Shown here one piece after another: positions 17,134-24,923 of a stretch of 64,000 bases of DNA. Every line of letters starts with the position of its first letter. Within the stretch, counting starts at the first letter, position 1. The translations under genes and the position numbers were made by a program. Source of the stretch: JAMXLO01 sp963799415 (lineage in GTDB: Bacteria > Pseudomonadota > Alphaproteobacteria > Acetobacterales > Acetobacteraceae); the NCBI GenBank assembly GCA_963799415.1, contig CAWCXI010000022.1, forward strand, positions 62,001 to 126,000, in the 5' to 3' direction. The notes under the pieces were generated by a model. It did not search any database. It was not told where the DNA came from and worked only from the letters and a program-made list of their open reading frames with translations.

Positions 17134-17704
17134 CCCCTTGCGGGCGTACCTGGCGGGTCCGGACATCTTTTCGTCCGAGGCCATGCAACTGACCGAGCGG
17201 AAGAAGGCAGTCTGTGCACGGCATGGGCTGATTGGGATTTCGCCGCTCGACCCGTTGCCGGGTGAACCCGACGAATGGGCGGCGCTGCCCGAGTGGCAGC
17301 GTATTGCGTTGCGCAACGAGGCTCACATTCGTTCCTGTGACCTGATGCTCGCTAATCTGACGCCGTTCCGTGGACCGAGTGCTGACGTTGGAACGGTTTA
17401 CGAGGTCGCATTCATGCGCTCGCTGAGCCGGCCGGTGTTCGCCTACGCAACGACGGCCGCCGGCTTCACGCGGCGCACGCTCGACTTCGCGGCCGGACAA
17501 GGAGGTGTCGTCGCCGCGCCCGATGGGTCGCTGCGCGACACCCAGGGCATGCTGATCGAGCAGTTCGGGTTGTTCGACAATCTGATGATTGAGGCGGGGA
17601 TACTCGCTTCCGGCGGCAGATTGATCGTCGAGGAGATCGCCACGGAGGATCGCTGGACCGACCTGTCGGTGTTCGAGCGCTGTGTGCGGGCGTCCGTGGC
17701 CTAG
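17114..17704 (+). CDS. Nucleoside 2-deoxyribosyltransferase family protein
   Basis: About 196 residues. The start of the fold is seen in RAYLAGPDIFSSEAMQL. The family's nucleophile region is seen in DLMLANLTPFRGPSADVGTVYEVAFM, with Glu in the position of the catalytic carboxylate. These enzymes break or exchange N-glycosidic bonds of (deoxy)nucleosides, in salvage or nucleotide-pool cleaning. The start is uncertain: GTG 17114 lies inside pgk, and TTG 17138 just after the pgk stop gives a start closer to homologues. The stop overlaps the 3' end of purK by four bases on the other strand. Confidence 0.78.
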   Translation: MSPRSADPLRAYLAGPDIFSSEAMQLTERKKAVCARHGLIGISPLDPLPGEPDEWAALPEWQRIALRNEAHIRSCDLMLANLTPFRGPSADVGTVYEVAFMRSLSRPVFAYATTAAGFTRRTLDFAAGQGGVVAAPDGSLRDTQGMLIEQFGLFDNLMIEAGILASGGRLIVEEIATEDRWTDLSVFERCVRASVA

Positions 17705-18849
17705 CCGCCGCTTGCGACGCGCGGCGCGGCCGGGCCCAGTGCCGCAGCGACGCCGAATTCGCCAGGGAGCGAACCCCTCGGGAACAGCCGCGTGACATGC
17801 CCCATCTTGCGCCCAGGCCGGGCTTCGATCTTCCCGTACAGATGCGGGATCAGCCCTGGTGCGGCAAGGATTTGCGGCCAAAGCGCCGCCTCATCTGGGC
17901 CGACCAGGTTCTTCATCACTGCGTCCGAGTGGCGCATGGCCGGCGGCAGCGGCAGGCCGGCGATGGCGCGAATGTGCAACTCGAACTGGCTCGCCGGGCA
18001 GGCGTCGATCGTCCAGTGGCCGGAGTTATGTGGCCGCGGCGCGATCTCGTTCACCAGCACGCGGCCATCGCGATCAACGAACATCTCCACCGCGAGTAGC
18101 CCAACGAGATCCAGCGCGTCGGCGACTCGCCGAGCGATCGCCTGTGCCTTCTGATCGACCAACTCCGGAATACGTGCCGGGGCCAGGGTCAGGTCGAGAA
18201 TATGGTCCCGGTGGCGGTTCTCGACCGTGTCGAAGGCGGCATAGGCGCCATCGTGGTCCCGCGCCGCGATAACGCTGATCTCCAGCGCAAAGTCGATGAA
18301 TCCTTCCAGGATCAGCGGCTTGGGCGACAGGGTTGCGAAGGCAGGTGCGACGTCGGCGCTGCTTCGAAGCATTGCCTGTCCCTTGCCGTCGTAACCGAGG
18401 CGGGTGGTTTTGAGCACCGCAGGCAACCCGATCCGATCAACCGCGGCGATCAGCGAATCGAGGCTCTCAACCGGTGACCACGGCGCCGTCGGGACGCCGG
18501 ATCCGTTCAGGAAGCTCTTTTCGAGGATGCGGTCTTGGCTGGTGCGGAGGATCTCAGGAGATGGTCGCACCGGCTTGAGGGATGCAAGAAGATCAAGACC
18601 CTCCGCGCTGACATTTTCGAACTCGAAGCTGATCACATCAACCGCCGCGGCAAATTCCCGTAGGCCGGCGGGCGCATGGTAGTCACTGATCGTCGTCGCA
18701 GCCGACACCTGGCTGGCTGGGCTGTCCTTCTCGCGGGTCAGGATATGGCACCTATAACCGAGCCGAGCGGCGGCGAGTGCGGACATCCGGCCCAACTGGC
18801 CACCGCCTACCAAACCGATCGTCGAATTCGGCGGCAGTGGTGACGTCAT
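17701..18849 (-). CDS. purK: N5-carboxyaminoimidazole ribonucleotide synthase
   Basis: ATP-grasp enzyme of purine synthesis that carboxylates AIR to N5-CAIR using bicarbonate. 382 residues. Visible features are the N-terminal GLVGGGQLGRMSALAA, ISFEFENVSAEGL, and the ATP-grasp core PAVLKTTRLGYDGKGQ. The Mg-binding VNEIAPRPHNSGHWTIDA is the hallmark of PurK. Its start overlaps the stop of purE by four bases, so purE and purK are translationally coupled. The stop overlaps the end of the convergent gene by four bases. Confidence 0.95.
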   Translation of the reverse strand: MTSPLPPNSTIGLVGGGQLGRMSALAAARLGYRCHILTREKDSPASQVSAATTISDYHAPAGLREFAAAVDVISFEFENVSAEGLDLLASLKPVRPSPEILRTSQDRILEKSFLNGSGVPTAPWSPVESLDSLIAAVDRIGLPAVLKTTRLGYDGKGQAMLRSSADVAPAFATLSPKPLILEGFIDFALEISVIAARDHDGAYAAFDTVENRHRDHILDLTLAPARIPELVDQKAQAIARRVADALDLVGLLAVEMFVDRDGRVLVNEIAPRPHNSGHWTIDACPASQFELHIRAIAGLPLPPAMRHSDAVMKNLVGPDEAALWPQILAAPGLIPHLYGKIEARPGRKMGHVTRLFPRGSLPGEFGVAAALGPAAPRVASGG

Positions 18850-19325
18850 TCCGGTGCGTCGGCCACAGCCTTGGTCTGCTCCTCGCGCAGCCTGTCGAGC
18901 CGCTCAGCCAATTCTGCGTCGTTGTTCGCGAGGATTGCGGCGGCGAGCAGGGCAGCGTTCACCGCGCCCGCGCGCCCGATCGCGAGCGTTCCGACCGGAA
19001 TGCCGGCTGGCATCTGCACGATGGCAAGCAGACTGTCCATTCCCTTAAGACTGTGGGATTCAACTGGCACGCCGAGTACTGGCAGCGGTGTCCAGGCGGC
19101 GCACATTCCGGGCAGGTGAGCAGCGCCCCCGGCACCGGCGATGATCACCTTCAGACCTCGTTGCCGGGCTCCCATGGCATAATCGCGCAATCTGTCCGGC
19201 GTGCGATGCGCCGAAATGATCCGCGTCTCGTGCGGCACTGCCAGAAGTTGCAGCGTCTCCGCCGCATGGCGCAGGGTGCCCCAGTCCGACTGGCTGCCCA
19301 TGATGATGCCGACGACAGGACCCAT
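18846..19325 (-). CDS. purE: N5-carboxyaminoimidazole ribonucleotide mutase, class I
   Basis: Converts N5-CAIR to CAIR in purine synthesis, the partner step of PurK. 159 residues. GIIMGSQSDWGTLRHAAE carries the conserved SxSD motif, followed by ISAHRTPDRL with the catalytic His, then GAGGAAHLPGMCAAWTPLPV and the PVGTLAIGRAGAVNAALL region. Its ATG overlaps the stop of the upstream YdcH-like gene (TGATG), and its end overlaps purK, so three genes are coupled: ydcH-like, purE, purK. Confidence 0.95.
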   Translation of the reverse strand: MGPVVGIIMGSQSDWGTLRHAAETLQLLAVPHETRIISAHRTPDRLRDYAMGARQRGLKVIIAGAGGAAHLPGMCAAWTPLPVLGVPVESHSLKGMDSLLAIVQMPAGIPVGTLAIGRAGAVNAALLAAAILANNDAELAERLDRLREEQTKAVADAPE

Positions 19326-19528
19326 CAGGCGATACTGTCCGGGATCAGCCGGCTCTCCAACCAGGCGATCTCATCTTTCAGCATGAGCTTCCGCTTCTTA
19401 AGCCGTTGCAGATGCAACTGATCTGCCGCGCCCTGTTCCGCCAGGCGCGCGATTACTGTGTCGAGATCACGATGCTCGCTGCGGAGTTCGTGCAGCTTGC
19501 GCAGCAGCGAGTCCCGGTCGGTCAGCAT
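19325..19528 (-). CDS. YdcH-family (DUF465) small coiled-coil protein
   Basis: 67 residues, MLTDRDSLLRKLHELRSEHRDLD followed by LQRLKKRKLMLKDEIAWLESRL. The arrangement of a His-rich first helix, a short turn and a second helix beginning LKKRKLxLKDEI is typical of DUF465. Function is unknown; the family is small, cytosolic and widespread in Proteobacteria. It is coupled to purE by a stop/start overlap. A second member of the family lies about 120 bases upstream, on the other strand. Confidence 0.85.
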   Translation of the reverse strand: MLTDRDSLLRKLHELRSEHRDLDTVIARLAEQGAADQLHLQRLKKRKLMLKDEIAWLESRLIPDSIA

Positions 19529-19650
19529 CCCGGTTCAATACCACGAAACCGCAGTCGGCACCGAGTCCCCCGGCGAGAGATTCGTCATGGCCCTGACCAT
19601 GTCAATCGAGTTACCATAGCGTCCTTGACTACCTTTAGCGGAGGAGGTCC

Positions 19651-19824
19651 ATGACCCTTCAGGCCCGTCTCGATGCCCTGAAAGAGCGCCATGCAGCGCT
19701 CGAACTGCGCATCGCCGACGAGGACCAGCGACCTAGGCCCGACAGCGAGACGCTTACGCGCCTCAAAATCGAGAAGTTGCGGGTCAAGGAGGAAATGGAG
19801 CGCCTCCGCACCCAGACGGAGTAG
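19651..19824 (+). CDS. Second YdcH-family (DUF465) small protein
   Basis: 57 residues from the ATG at 19651, MTLQARLDALKERHAALELRI and then ETLTRLKIEKLRVKEEMERLR. It has the same two-helix pattern as the neighbouring YdcH-like protein. A strong GGAGGAGG box lies four bases upstream. It is divergent from the ydcH-purE-purK group, so the two paralogues start about 120 bases apart. The stop lies two bases before the end of the convergent TrcR-like gene. Confidence 0.8.
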   Translation: MTLQARLDALKERHAALELRIADEDQRPRPDSETLTRLKIEKLRVKEEMERLRTQTE

Positions 19825-19825
19825 G

Positions 19826-20404
19826 CTAGGCGACCTCGTCAGCCTCAGGCACCGGCGGCGGCGGGACAGCGCGGCCTTCCCGCTCGAGCCGCTCGTTGGC
19901 CTGCGTGATCGCGGCGTTGAGGTCGGTCTGGCTGCATAGCCCCAGGATGACCGGATCGCGCGGCTTGATGTTGGCGCTGTTCCAATGCGAACGCTCGCGC
20001 ACCTTCTGGATCGTGTCCTTGGTGGTGCCGAGAAGCTTGGAGACCTGAGCCTCGGAGAGCTGCGGATAGCTGCGAAGCAGGAAAGCGATGGCATCAGGGC
20101 GGTCATTGCGCTTGGCGACAGGCGTATAGCGCGAGCCGCGCAGACGCTTCGGCGCGGGCAACGCGGTCGGCGCCAACCTCAGCCGCATCTCCGGATCAGC
20201 TTCCGCGCGCCGAATTTCATCAGCGGTGAGCTGGCCGTTGGCGATCGGGTCATAGCCGACGATACCCTGCGCGACCTCGCCGTCGGCGATCGCCTGCACC
20301 TCAAGCGGGTGCATGCCGCAGAAGTCGGCAATCTGCGTGAAGGTGAGCGCGGTCTTCTCGATCAGCCACACGGCGGTGGCTTTGGGCATCAGCGGTAGTG
20401 TCAT
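19826..20404 (-). CDS. DUF1013 family protein, cell-cycle transcriptional regulator TrcR-like
   Basis: 192 residues from the ATG at 20404 (MTLPLMPKATAVWLIEKTAL). The sequence matches the alphaproteobacteria-specific DUF1013 family. TFTQIADFCGMHPLEVQAIADGEVAQGIVGYDPI is followed by a helix-turn-helix-like segment, LSEAQVSKLLGTTKDTIQKVRERSHWN. Recent annotation calls the family TrcR, a cell-cycle regulator, from memory and not checked here. Its presence is good evidence that this part of the window is alphaproteobacterial. It is divergent from the DUF1192 gene. Confidence 0.85.
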   Translation of the reverse strand: MTLPLMPKATAVWLIEKTALTFTQIADFCGMHPLEVQAIADGEVAQGIVGYDPIANGQLTADEIRRAEADPEMRLRLAPTALPAPKRLRGSRYTPVAKRNDRPDAIAFLLRSYPQLSEAQVSKLLGTTKDTIQKVRERSHWNSANIKPRDPVILGLCSQTDLNAAITQANERLEREGRAVPPPPVPEADEVA

Positions 20405-20489
20405 GGCTGGCGGATATGACAACCGCCCGAGGGTGGGTCAAGGGCGCTGGTCAGGATTATGCTGGGATGTTCCAAATGGGAGGCAAGGG

Positions 20490-20681
20490 ATGATGGAAGA
20501 GGACGAAGGACCGGTCCGCAAGCGGGTGCGACTCGAGAAGCTGGTGCTCGACACACTGGGGATCATCGAACTGCGCGACTACATCGACGAGCTGAAGGCC
20601 GAGATCGCCAGGGTGGAAGCCGACATCGACCGCAAACAGGGCCACCGCAGCGCTGCCGATGCATTCTTCCGCAAGCCCTGA
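20490..20681 (+). CDS. DUF1192 family small protein
   Basis: 63 residues from the ATG at 20490, with an AGGCAAGGG ribosome-binding region. The sequence (RLEKLVLDTLGIIELRDYIDEL, then KAEIARVEADIDRKQGHRSAAD and FFRKP) is a short amphipathic coiled coil typical of DUF1192, an alphaproteobacterial family of unknown function. A second ATG three bases later is equally possible. A terminator lies right after it and is shared with the convergent Hsp20 gene. Confidence 0.85.
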   Translation: MMEEDEGPVRKRVRLEKLVLDTLGIIELRDYIDELKAEIARVEADIDRKQGHRSAADAFFRKP

Positions 20682-20693
20682 CGGTATATGAAA

Positions 20694-20713
20694 AGGGCCG
20701 GCGAACCGGCCCT
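20694..20713. terminator. Bidirectional rho-independent terminator
   Basis: A perfect 8-bp stem (agggccgg/ccggccct) with a CGAA tetraloop. On the minus strand the stem is followed by TTTTC, so it can end hsp20 transcription. On the plus strand it ends the DUF1192 gene, with a weaker T-tract. Confidence 0.85.
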
Positions 20714-20739
20714 CTCCCGTACTGGTCACTGCGCGTGCG

Positions 20740-21210
20740 TCAGGCCGCCTTCACAGCCTCTTGGCCGTCATTGGCTACTGCGGCCACGGAGCCGTTGCCG
20801 ACTGCGATGCGACGCGGCTTCAGCGCCTCGGGCACCACCCGCTTCAGGCCGATATGAAGCAGCCCATTCTGCAGGTCCGCGCCATCGACCACTATGTGAT
20901 CGGCGAGCACGAAGCGGCGCTCGAAGGCGCGGCCAGCGATGCCGCGATACAGCATCTCACCCTTCTGCCCTTCGCTGTTCGCCTTGCCGGACACCAGCAA
21001 CGTGTTGTCCTTCACGACGAGGTCCAGCTCCTCCGGCCGGAATCCAGCTACTGCCATGGTAAGGCGGTAGGTGTCCTCGCCGGTTTTCTCGATATTGTAG
21101 GGCGGGTAGCTCGATGCGTCCGCGCTGGACGTCGCAGTGTCCATCAAGCGGGCCATCCGGTCGAAACCGATAGCGGTACGAAACAATGGAGCAAAATCGA
21201 AAGTCGTCAT
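20740..21210 (-). CDS. Small heat shock protein, Hsp20/IbpA family
   Basis: 156 residues from the ATG at 21210, preceded by a perfect AGGAGGT box. An alpha-crystallin domain is visible: PPYNIEKTGEDTYRLTMAVAG, FRPEELDLVVKDNTLLVSGK, and FERRFVLADHIVVDGADLQNGLLHIGL. The conserved GxL/IxL motif is the last element. It is an ATP-independent holdase for unfolding proteins in the cytosol. The C-terminal extension lacks a clear IxI motif. The transcript ends at the terminator at 20,694-20,713. Heat control is likely, but no ROSE-type element was identified in the short leader. Confidence 0.9.
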   Translation of the reverse strand: MTTFDFAPLFRTAIGFDRMARLMDTATSSADASSYPPYNIEKTGEDTYRLTMAVAGFRPEELDLVVKDNTLLVSGKANSEGQKGEMLYRGIAGRAFERRFVLADHIVVDGADLQNGLLHIGLKRVVPEALKPRRIAVGNGSVAAVANDGQEAVKAA

Positions 21211-21375
21211 GGCAGAACCTCCTGCTGCAGCAAGGTCACGATGTGGACCGCCCGAATGGGCCGGCCCGTTTAACCCTCCGAAACCCCGATAGGGCGTTCC
21301 GAACACACATGAAATGGCAAGCGTCGCGCCCCTGTTCAAGAGGCGCCGCAGCGCGGAATGGCTGTTCTGGTCTGG

Positions 21376-21600
21376 CTACTTCTTGATCCCGAGGCCCGCG
21401 AATTTCTTGTTGAACTTGGCGACCTGGCCGCCGCTGTCGATGATGCGATGCTGGCCGGTCCAGGCCGGATGCGACTTCGGGTCGATGTCCAGCCGCAGCG
21501 TGTCACCGTGCTTGCCGTAGCATGAGCGTGTCTTGAACTGGGTGCCGTCGGTCATCACGACGGTGATCTCGTGGTAGGCGGGGTGGATGCCCGGCTTCAT
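21376..21600 (-). CDS. rpmE: 50S ribosomal protein L31
   Basis: 74 residues from the ATG at 21600, starting MKPGIHPAYHEITVVMTDGT. The family pattern continues with QFKTRSCYGKHGDTLRLDIDP and ends HPAWTGQHRIIDSGGQVAKF. It has only one Cys and so is the zinc-free (C-minus) form common in Alphaproteobacteria. It is a component of the large subunit at the central protuberance. Confidence 0.93.
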   Translation of the reverse strand: MKPGIHPAYHEITVVMTDGTQFKTRSCYGKHGDTLRLDIDPKSHPAWTGQHRIIDSGGQVAKFNKKFAGLGIKK

Positions 21601-21690
21601 GGCGCTGCTCCTGCTGGCGCCGCCGATCCCGACCGGAAGCGCGAGCGCCGGCATATAGCGCCGGCGCCGCGCAAAGGCCAGTGCTCGCCG

Positions 21691-22215
21691 TTATCGCGCG
21701 GCCGCCTGGTGGCGGGCGTGATCGCTCGCCGCGTAGTTGCGGAACATCTGGTCGGCCGTCTTCTTCTGCTGATCGGACAGCGAGCCGTACAGCGTCTGGA
21801 AGGCCGGCACGAGTTTCTGCATGTCCTGCGCGCGCTCCTGCTCGATCTGCGCATAGGACTGCATGTTGTCCACCGCCGTCATGGAGCCCAGCCTTCCTGC
21901 GCGCTGCTGGTAGATCGTGTCCATCGCCTTGGCATTGTCGCGCATGACCTGGGCGAACTGGTCCCATTGCTGGCTCTGTTGCGGCGTGATGTGGAGTTTG
22001 CTGTGCAGGTCGGCGATACGCCGTTCGACCAGGCTTTCGATTGTCTCGCCGGGCTGCCTGGCGGACGCTGCACGGCTGCCGTGGGGCGTTGCCTTCAGAG
22101 TGGTGCCCGATGGGACACCCGTCTGATCCGGCGCAGTCTGGGCCAAGGCCGGGGCCGCGAACAGCAACGTGGTGGCCAGCAGCGTGGCGGCATGCTGGGC
22201 GAGCGTCTTTGTCAT
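21691..22215 (-). CDS. Periplasmic LTxxQ-motif protein (Spy/CpxP-like)
   Basis: 174 residues from the ATG at 22215. A Sec signal peptide (TLLATTLLFAAPALAQ) is followed by a disordered linker and a helical domain with two LTxxQ-like motifs, LHITPQQSQQWDQF and LYGSLSDQQKKTADQMF. This is the pattern of Spy/CpxP, which act as periplasmic chaperones or stress sensors. The specific role is not visible. It is co-oriented with rpmE. Confidence 0.8.
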   Translation of the reverse strand: MTKTLAQHAATLLATTLLFAAPALAQTAPDQTGVPSGTTLKATPHGSRAASARQPGETIESLVERRIADLHSKLHITPQQSQQWDQFAQVMRDNAKAMDTIYQQRAGRLGSMTAVDNMQSYAQIEQERAQDMQKLVPAFQTLYGSLSDQQKKTADQMFRNYAASDHARHQAAAR

Positions 22216-22292
22216 GGCAGACTTCTCCCTTGCGGACAGGTGCTGAAATTGGCGGCTGATTATGGCGGGACTGGTCACCTCGCGGGGTATTG

Positions 22293-22529
22293 TCATGGCG
22301 GGATCAGGCGAGCGTGGCACGCCAATATGCGGCCGATTGCTGAGACGTGGGTCGCTTCGGTGAAGACGATGCCGGCGCCGCCCATCGCCCGCGCGCCGAG
22401 ATGCTGCACGTGCCAGTCATCGCCAAGACCATCGATGGCGGAGTACTGGCACATCGGCGACACCACGATGCGATTGCGCGCGGTGACCGAACGGAAACTG
22501 ATCGGCTCGAACAGAAGAGGCGTTGCCAT
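22293..22529 (-). pseudogene. N-terminal remnant of an old yellow enzyme (NADH:flavin oxidoreductase)
   Basis: 78 codons from the ATG at 22529: MATPLLFEPISFRSVTARNR, then VVSPMCQYSAIDGLGDDWHV, QHLGARAMGGAGIVFTEAT. This is the first strand-helix of the FMN-binding barrel with the usual PMCQYS and TEAT motifs. Normal members are about 360 residues. After HVSAIGRI the similarity stops and the frame ends at LACHARLIPP. The remaining 280 residues are absent, and the next gene starts about 80 bases on. It is a truncated, presumably non-functional copy. Confidence 0.7.
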
Positions 22530-22589
22530 GCGGGGCTACGGTCCTTGCGGCTGCGTTGCGGCGCAGTATCGCAGTGACCGTGTACCGTG

Positions 22590-23036
22590 TCAGTCCACCT
22601 CGGGCGCCATGCCCTTCTGCGCCAGTTCGCGCCGCGCCTTGTCGGTCTTGTCCAGCTCGAGCCCCATGCCGCGCATGACATGCGGTGCCTTGGTGAACTG
22701 GATGTCGCCGTAGGCCACGACCTCGACCCGGTTTCCCCACGGATCGAGGAAGTCCAGGAACGGGCCATCGAGCAACTCGCCGCCCGCGGCCTTGACGAGA
22801 TCGCGCACCGCGCTGCGGTCATCCACCACCAGGCCGAAATGGCGCGGGCTGTCGCGGTGTTCCGTGCTGACCTGCGTCAGGTTGATGAACTGGTCGCCCA
22901 TGTCGATGAAGGCGTTGGTCTTGCCCTTGCCGCGCAGCGTGAAATCGAAGATGCGGCCGTAAAAGGCAAGCGCCTCCTCAATGTCACCGACCTCGATGGC
23001 GACGTGGTTCATCCCGACCATCCTGGGCTTGTGCAT
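22590..23036 (-). CDS. VOC-family (glyoxalase-like) protein
   Basis: 148 residues from the ATG at 23036 (MHKPRMVGMNHVAIEVGD). The fold is visible as a first metal His in MNHVAIEV, a second in RHFGLVVDD, and the Glu in DPWGNRVEVVAYGD near residue 105. The His/His/Glu set suggests a metal-dependent glyoxalase or dioxygenase-like enzyme. The C-terminal 35 residues (LELDKTDKARRELAQKGMAP) are an extra helix beyond the core. It lies upstream of the truncated old-yellow-enzyme gene and divergent from the aminotransferase gene. Confidence 0.82.
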   Translation of the reverse strand: MHKPRMVGMNHVAIEVGDIEEALAFYGRIFDFTLRGKGKTNAFIDMGDQFINLTQVSTEHRDSPRHFGLVVDDRSAVRDLVKAAGGELLDGPFLDFLDPWGNRVEVVAYGDIQFTKAPHVMRGMGLELDKTDKARRELAQKGMAPEVD

Positions 23037-23165
23037 TGCCGGTCCTCCTGCGCCTGATCTGCCGCTCAGATGGGCGCGGCGGCGGCGATCTGCCAGGGGT
23101 GCTCCCCTTGCATGCCGCGTTGCGGCCATGCGAGCCTTTGCCCACGCCGACCGGAGGAAACGATC

Positions 23166-24398
23166 ATGAGCGCCGCATTCGATCTTACGTCCCGCTTTGC
23201 CAAGGGACTGCCCGACCCAGCGCCGCGCTTTGGTGGCTTTCCCAAGTACAATTTCGTCGGTGGGCACAATGATCCGGAGCGAATCCCGATCGAAGGCCTG
23301 ATCGAGGCCACCGCGTCGGTGCTGCGCCGCGAAGGCTCGAAGTTGGCCATGTACAATCTGGCGCAGGGACCGCAGGGATTCGTTGGCCTGCGCGAGATGG
23401 TTGCCGACAAGCTCAACCGCCACCGCGGTATGAAGATCAGCCGCGACGAAGTGCTGGTCACCACGGGGTCCGGTCAGGGCATCGACATGATCAGCCGCAT
23501 GTTCGTCGATCCGGGCGACACGGTGATCCTGGAGGAGTTCTGCTACGCGGGTGCGATCAACCGCTTCAGGCGCGTCGGCGCCGAAATCATCGGCATTCCG
23601 CTGGACGAGGATGGCATGCGCCTGGACGTGCTGGCGTCCACGCTGGAAGAACTGAAGCAGAAGGGCGTGACGCCGAAATACATCTATACCATTCCGACGA
23701 TTCAGAACCCGACCGGCAGCATCATGCCGCTGGAGCGGCGCCAGCAGTTGCTTGCACTCTCGCGTCAGTATGGTGTGCCGATCTTCGAGGACGAGTGTTA
23801 CGCCGATCTGGTCTGGGCGGGTGGCGCTCCTCCTTCACTGTATGCGATGGATCCGAAGCAGGTCGTGCACATCGGTTCGTTCTCGAAGACTCTCGCGCCG
23901 GCGTTGCGCGTCGGTTATGCGGTGTCGGAGTGGCCGGTTCTGTCGCGCATGATCGCCTGCAAGCCCGACAGCGGCACCGGCGCGCTCGATCAGATGATCG
24001 TCGCCGAGTATTTCTCGAAATACTTCGACAAACATGTCGGCGCGCTGACCGGTGTGCTGAAGGAGAAGCTCGACACCATGGTGGAGGCGGTGGAGCGCGA
24101 GTTCGGCACGACCGCCGATTTGTGGAAGCCGCAAGGCGGCATCTTCCTGTGGCTGAAGCTGCCGGACAGTGTCGATGTCCGCAAGCTGGTGAAGCCGGCG
24201 GGGGATGCCGGCATCCTGTTCAATCCGGGACCCGAGTGGGTGTGCAATCCGGAGCCGGCCAAGTCGTATATGCGTCTGTGTTTCGCGCTGTCGTCGAAGG
24301 AGGTGATCCGCGAGGGTGTCGCCGCACTCGCGCAGGTCTGCTACGAGCAGACCGGCATTCCGGTGCGTAGCGACAATGTCCAGCGCCGGTCGGCCTGA
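23166..24398 (+). CDS. PLP-dependent aminotransferase (2-aminoadipate/LysN-like, class I/II)
   Basis: 410 residues from the ATG at 23166. The fold-type I pattern is clear: VTTGSGQGIDMISRMFVDPGD, YTIPTIQNPTGSIMPLERR, and FEDECYADLVWAG with the PLP Asp. The Schiff-base Lys is in HIGSFSKTLAPALRVGY. The sequence is closest to the GntR-domain-free branch that includes 2-aminoadipate aminotransferases. It ends four bases before the start of the molybdenum hydroxylase small subunit, so an operon is likely. Confidence 0.88.
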   Translation: MSAAFDLTSRFAKGLPDPAPRFGGFPKYNFVGGHNDPERIPIEGLIEATASVLRREGSKLAMYNLAQGPQGFVGLREMVADKLNRHRGMKISRDEVLVTTGSGQGIDMISRMFVDPGDTVILEEFCYAGAINRFRRVGAEIIGIPLDEDGMRLDVLASTLEELKQKGVTPKYIYTIPTIQNPTGSIMPLERRQQLLALSRQYGVPIFEDECYADLVWAGGAPPSLYAMDPKQVVHIGSFSKTLAPALRVGYAVSEWPVLSRMIACKPDSGTGALDQMIVAEYFSKYFDKHVGALTGVLKEKLDTMVEAVEREFGTTADLWKPQGGIFLWLKLPDSVDVRKLVKPAGDAGILFNPGPEWVCNPEPAKSYMRLCFALSSKEVIREGVAALAQVCYEQTGIPVRSDNVQRRSA

Positions 24399-24401
24399 TC
24401 C

Positions 24402-24884
24402 ATGGCGCAGGATATCGCGCTCACGGTGAACGGCCGCTCGGTGCGCGTGTCAGCGCTCGAGACGACTCCGCTGCTGGACGTGCTGCGCAATCAGCTCGAC
24501 CTGAAAGGGGCGCGCTACGGTTGCGGTCTGGAACAATGTGGCAGCTGCATGGTGCTGCTGGATGGCGAGCCGATCTACGCGTGTTCGCGCGAGGTCGGCA
24601 CCGTTGGCGGACGCAGCGTCACCACGATCGAGGGGCTGGGCACAGTGGCCCAGCCACACCCGCTGCAGCAGGCATTCCTCGATGAGCAGGCGGGACAATG
24701 CGGCTACTGTCTGTCCGGCATTGTGATCAGCGCCAAGGCTCTGCTTGATCGCAATCCGACGCCGACGCGCGCCGACATCGCGACGGCATTGGACAAGAAC
24801 CTCTGTCGCTGCGGTGCGCACCCACAAATCCTGCGTGCGGTGGAGAAGGCCGCCGCCATGCTGCGGGGAGGGCAGGTGGCATGA
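24402..24884 (+). CDS. Molybdenum hydroxylase small subunit with two [2Fe-2S] clusters (IorA/NicA-like)
   Basis: 160 residues. The plant-ferredoxin-type cluster Cys are seen in GCGLEQCGSCMVLLDGE with a further Cys in YACSREVG. The second cluster Cys lie in GQCGYCLSGIVIS and NLCRCGAHPQIL. This is the electron-transfer subunit of isoquinoline 1-oxidoreductase or nicotinate dehydrogenase-type enzymes, which hydroxylate N-heteroaromatics or aldehydes. Its stop overlaps a possible ATG of the large-subunit gene. Confidence 0.9.
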   Translation: MAQDIALTVNGRSVRVSALETTPLLDVLRNQLDLKGARYGCGLEQCGSCMVLLDGEPIYACSREVGTVGGRSVTTIEGLGTVAQPHPLQQAFLDEQAGQCGYCLSGIVISAKALLDRNPTPTRADIATALDKNLCRCGAHPQILRAVEKAAAMLRGGQVA

Positions 24885-24923
24885 GCGAACTCGCTGCCGC
24901 AGTCGATCCAGAACAACCGGCGC

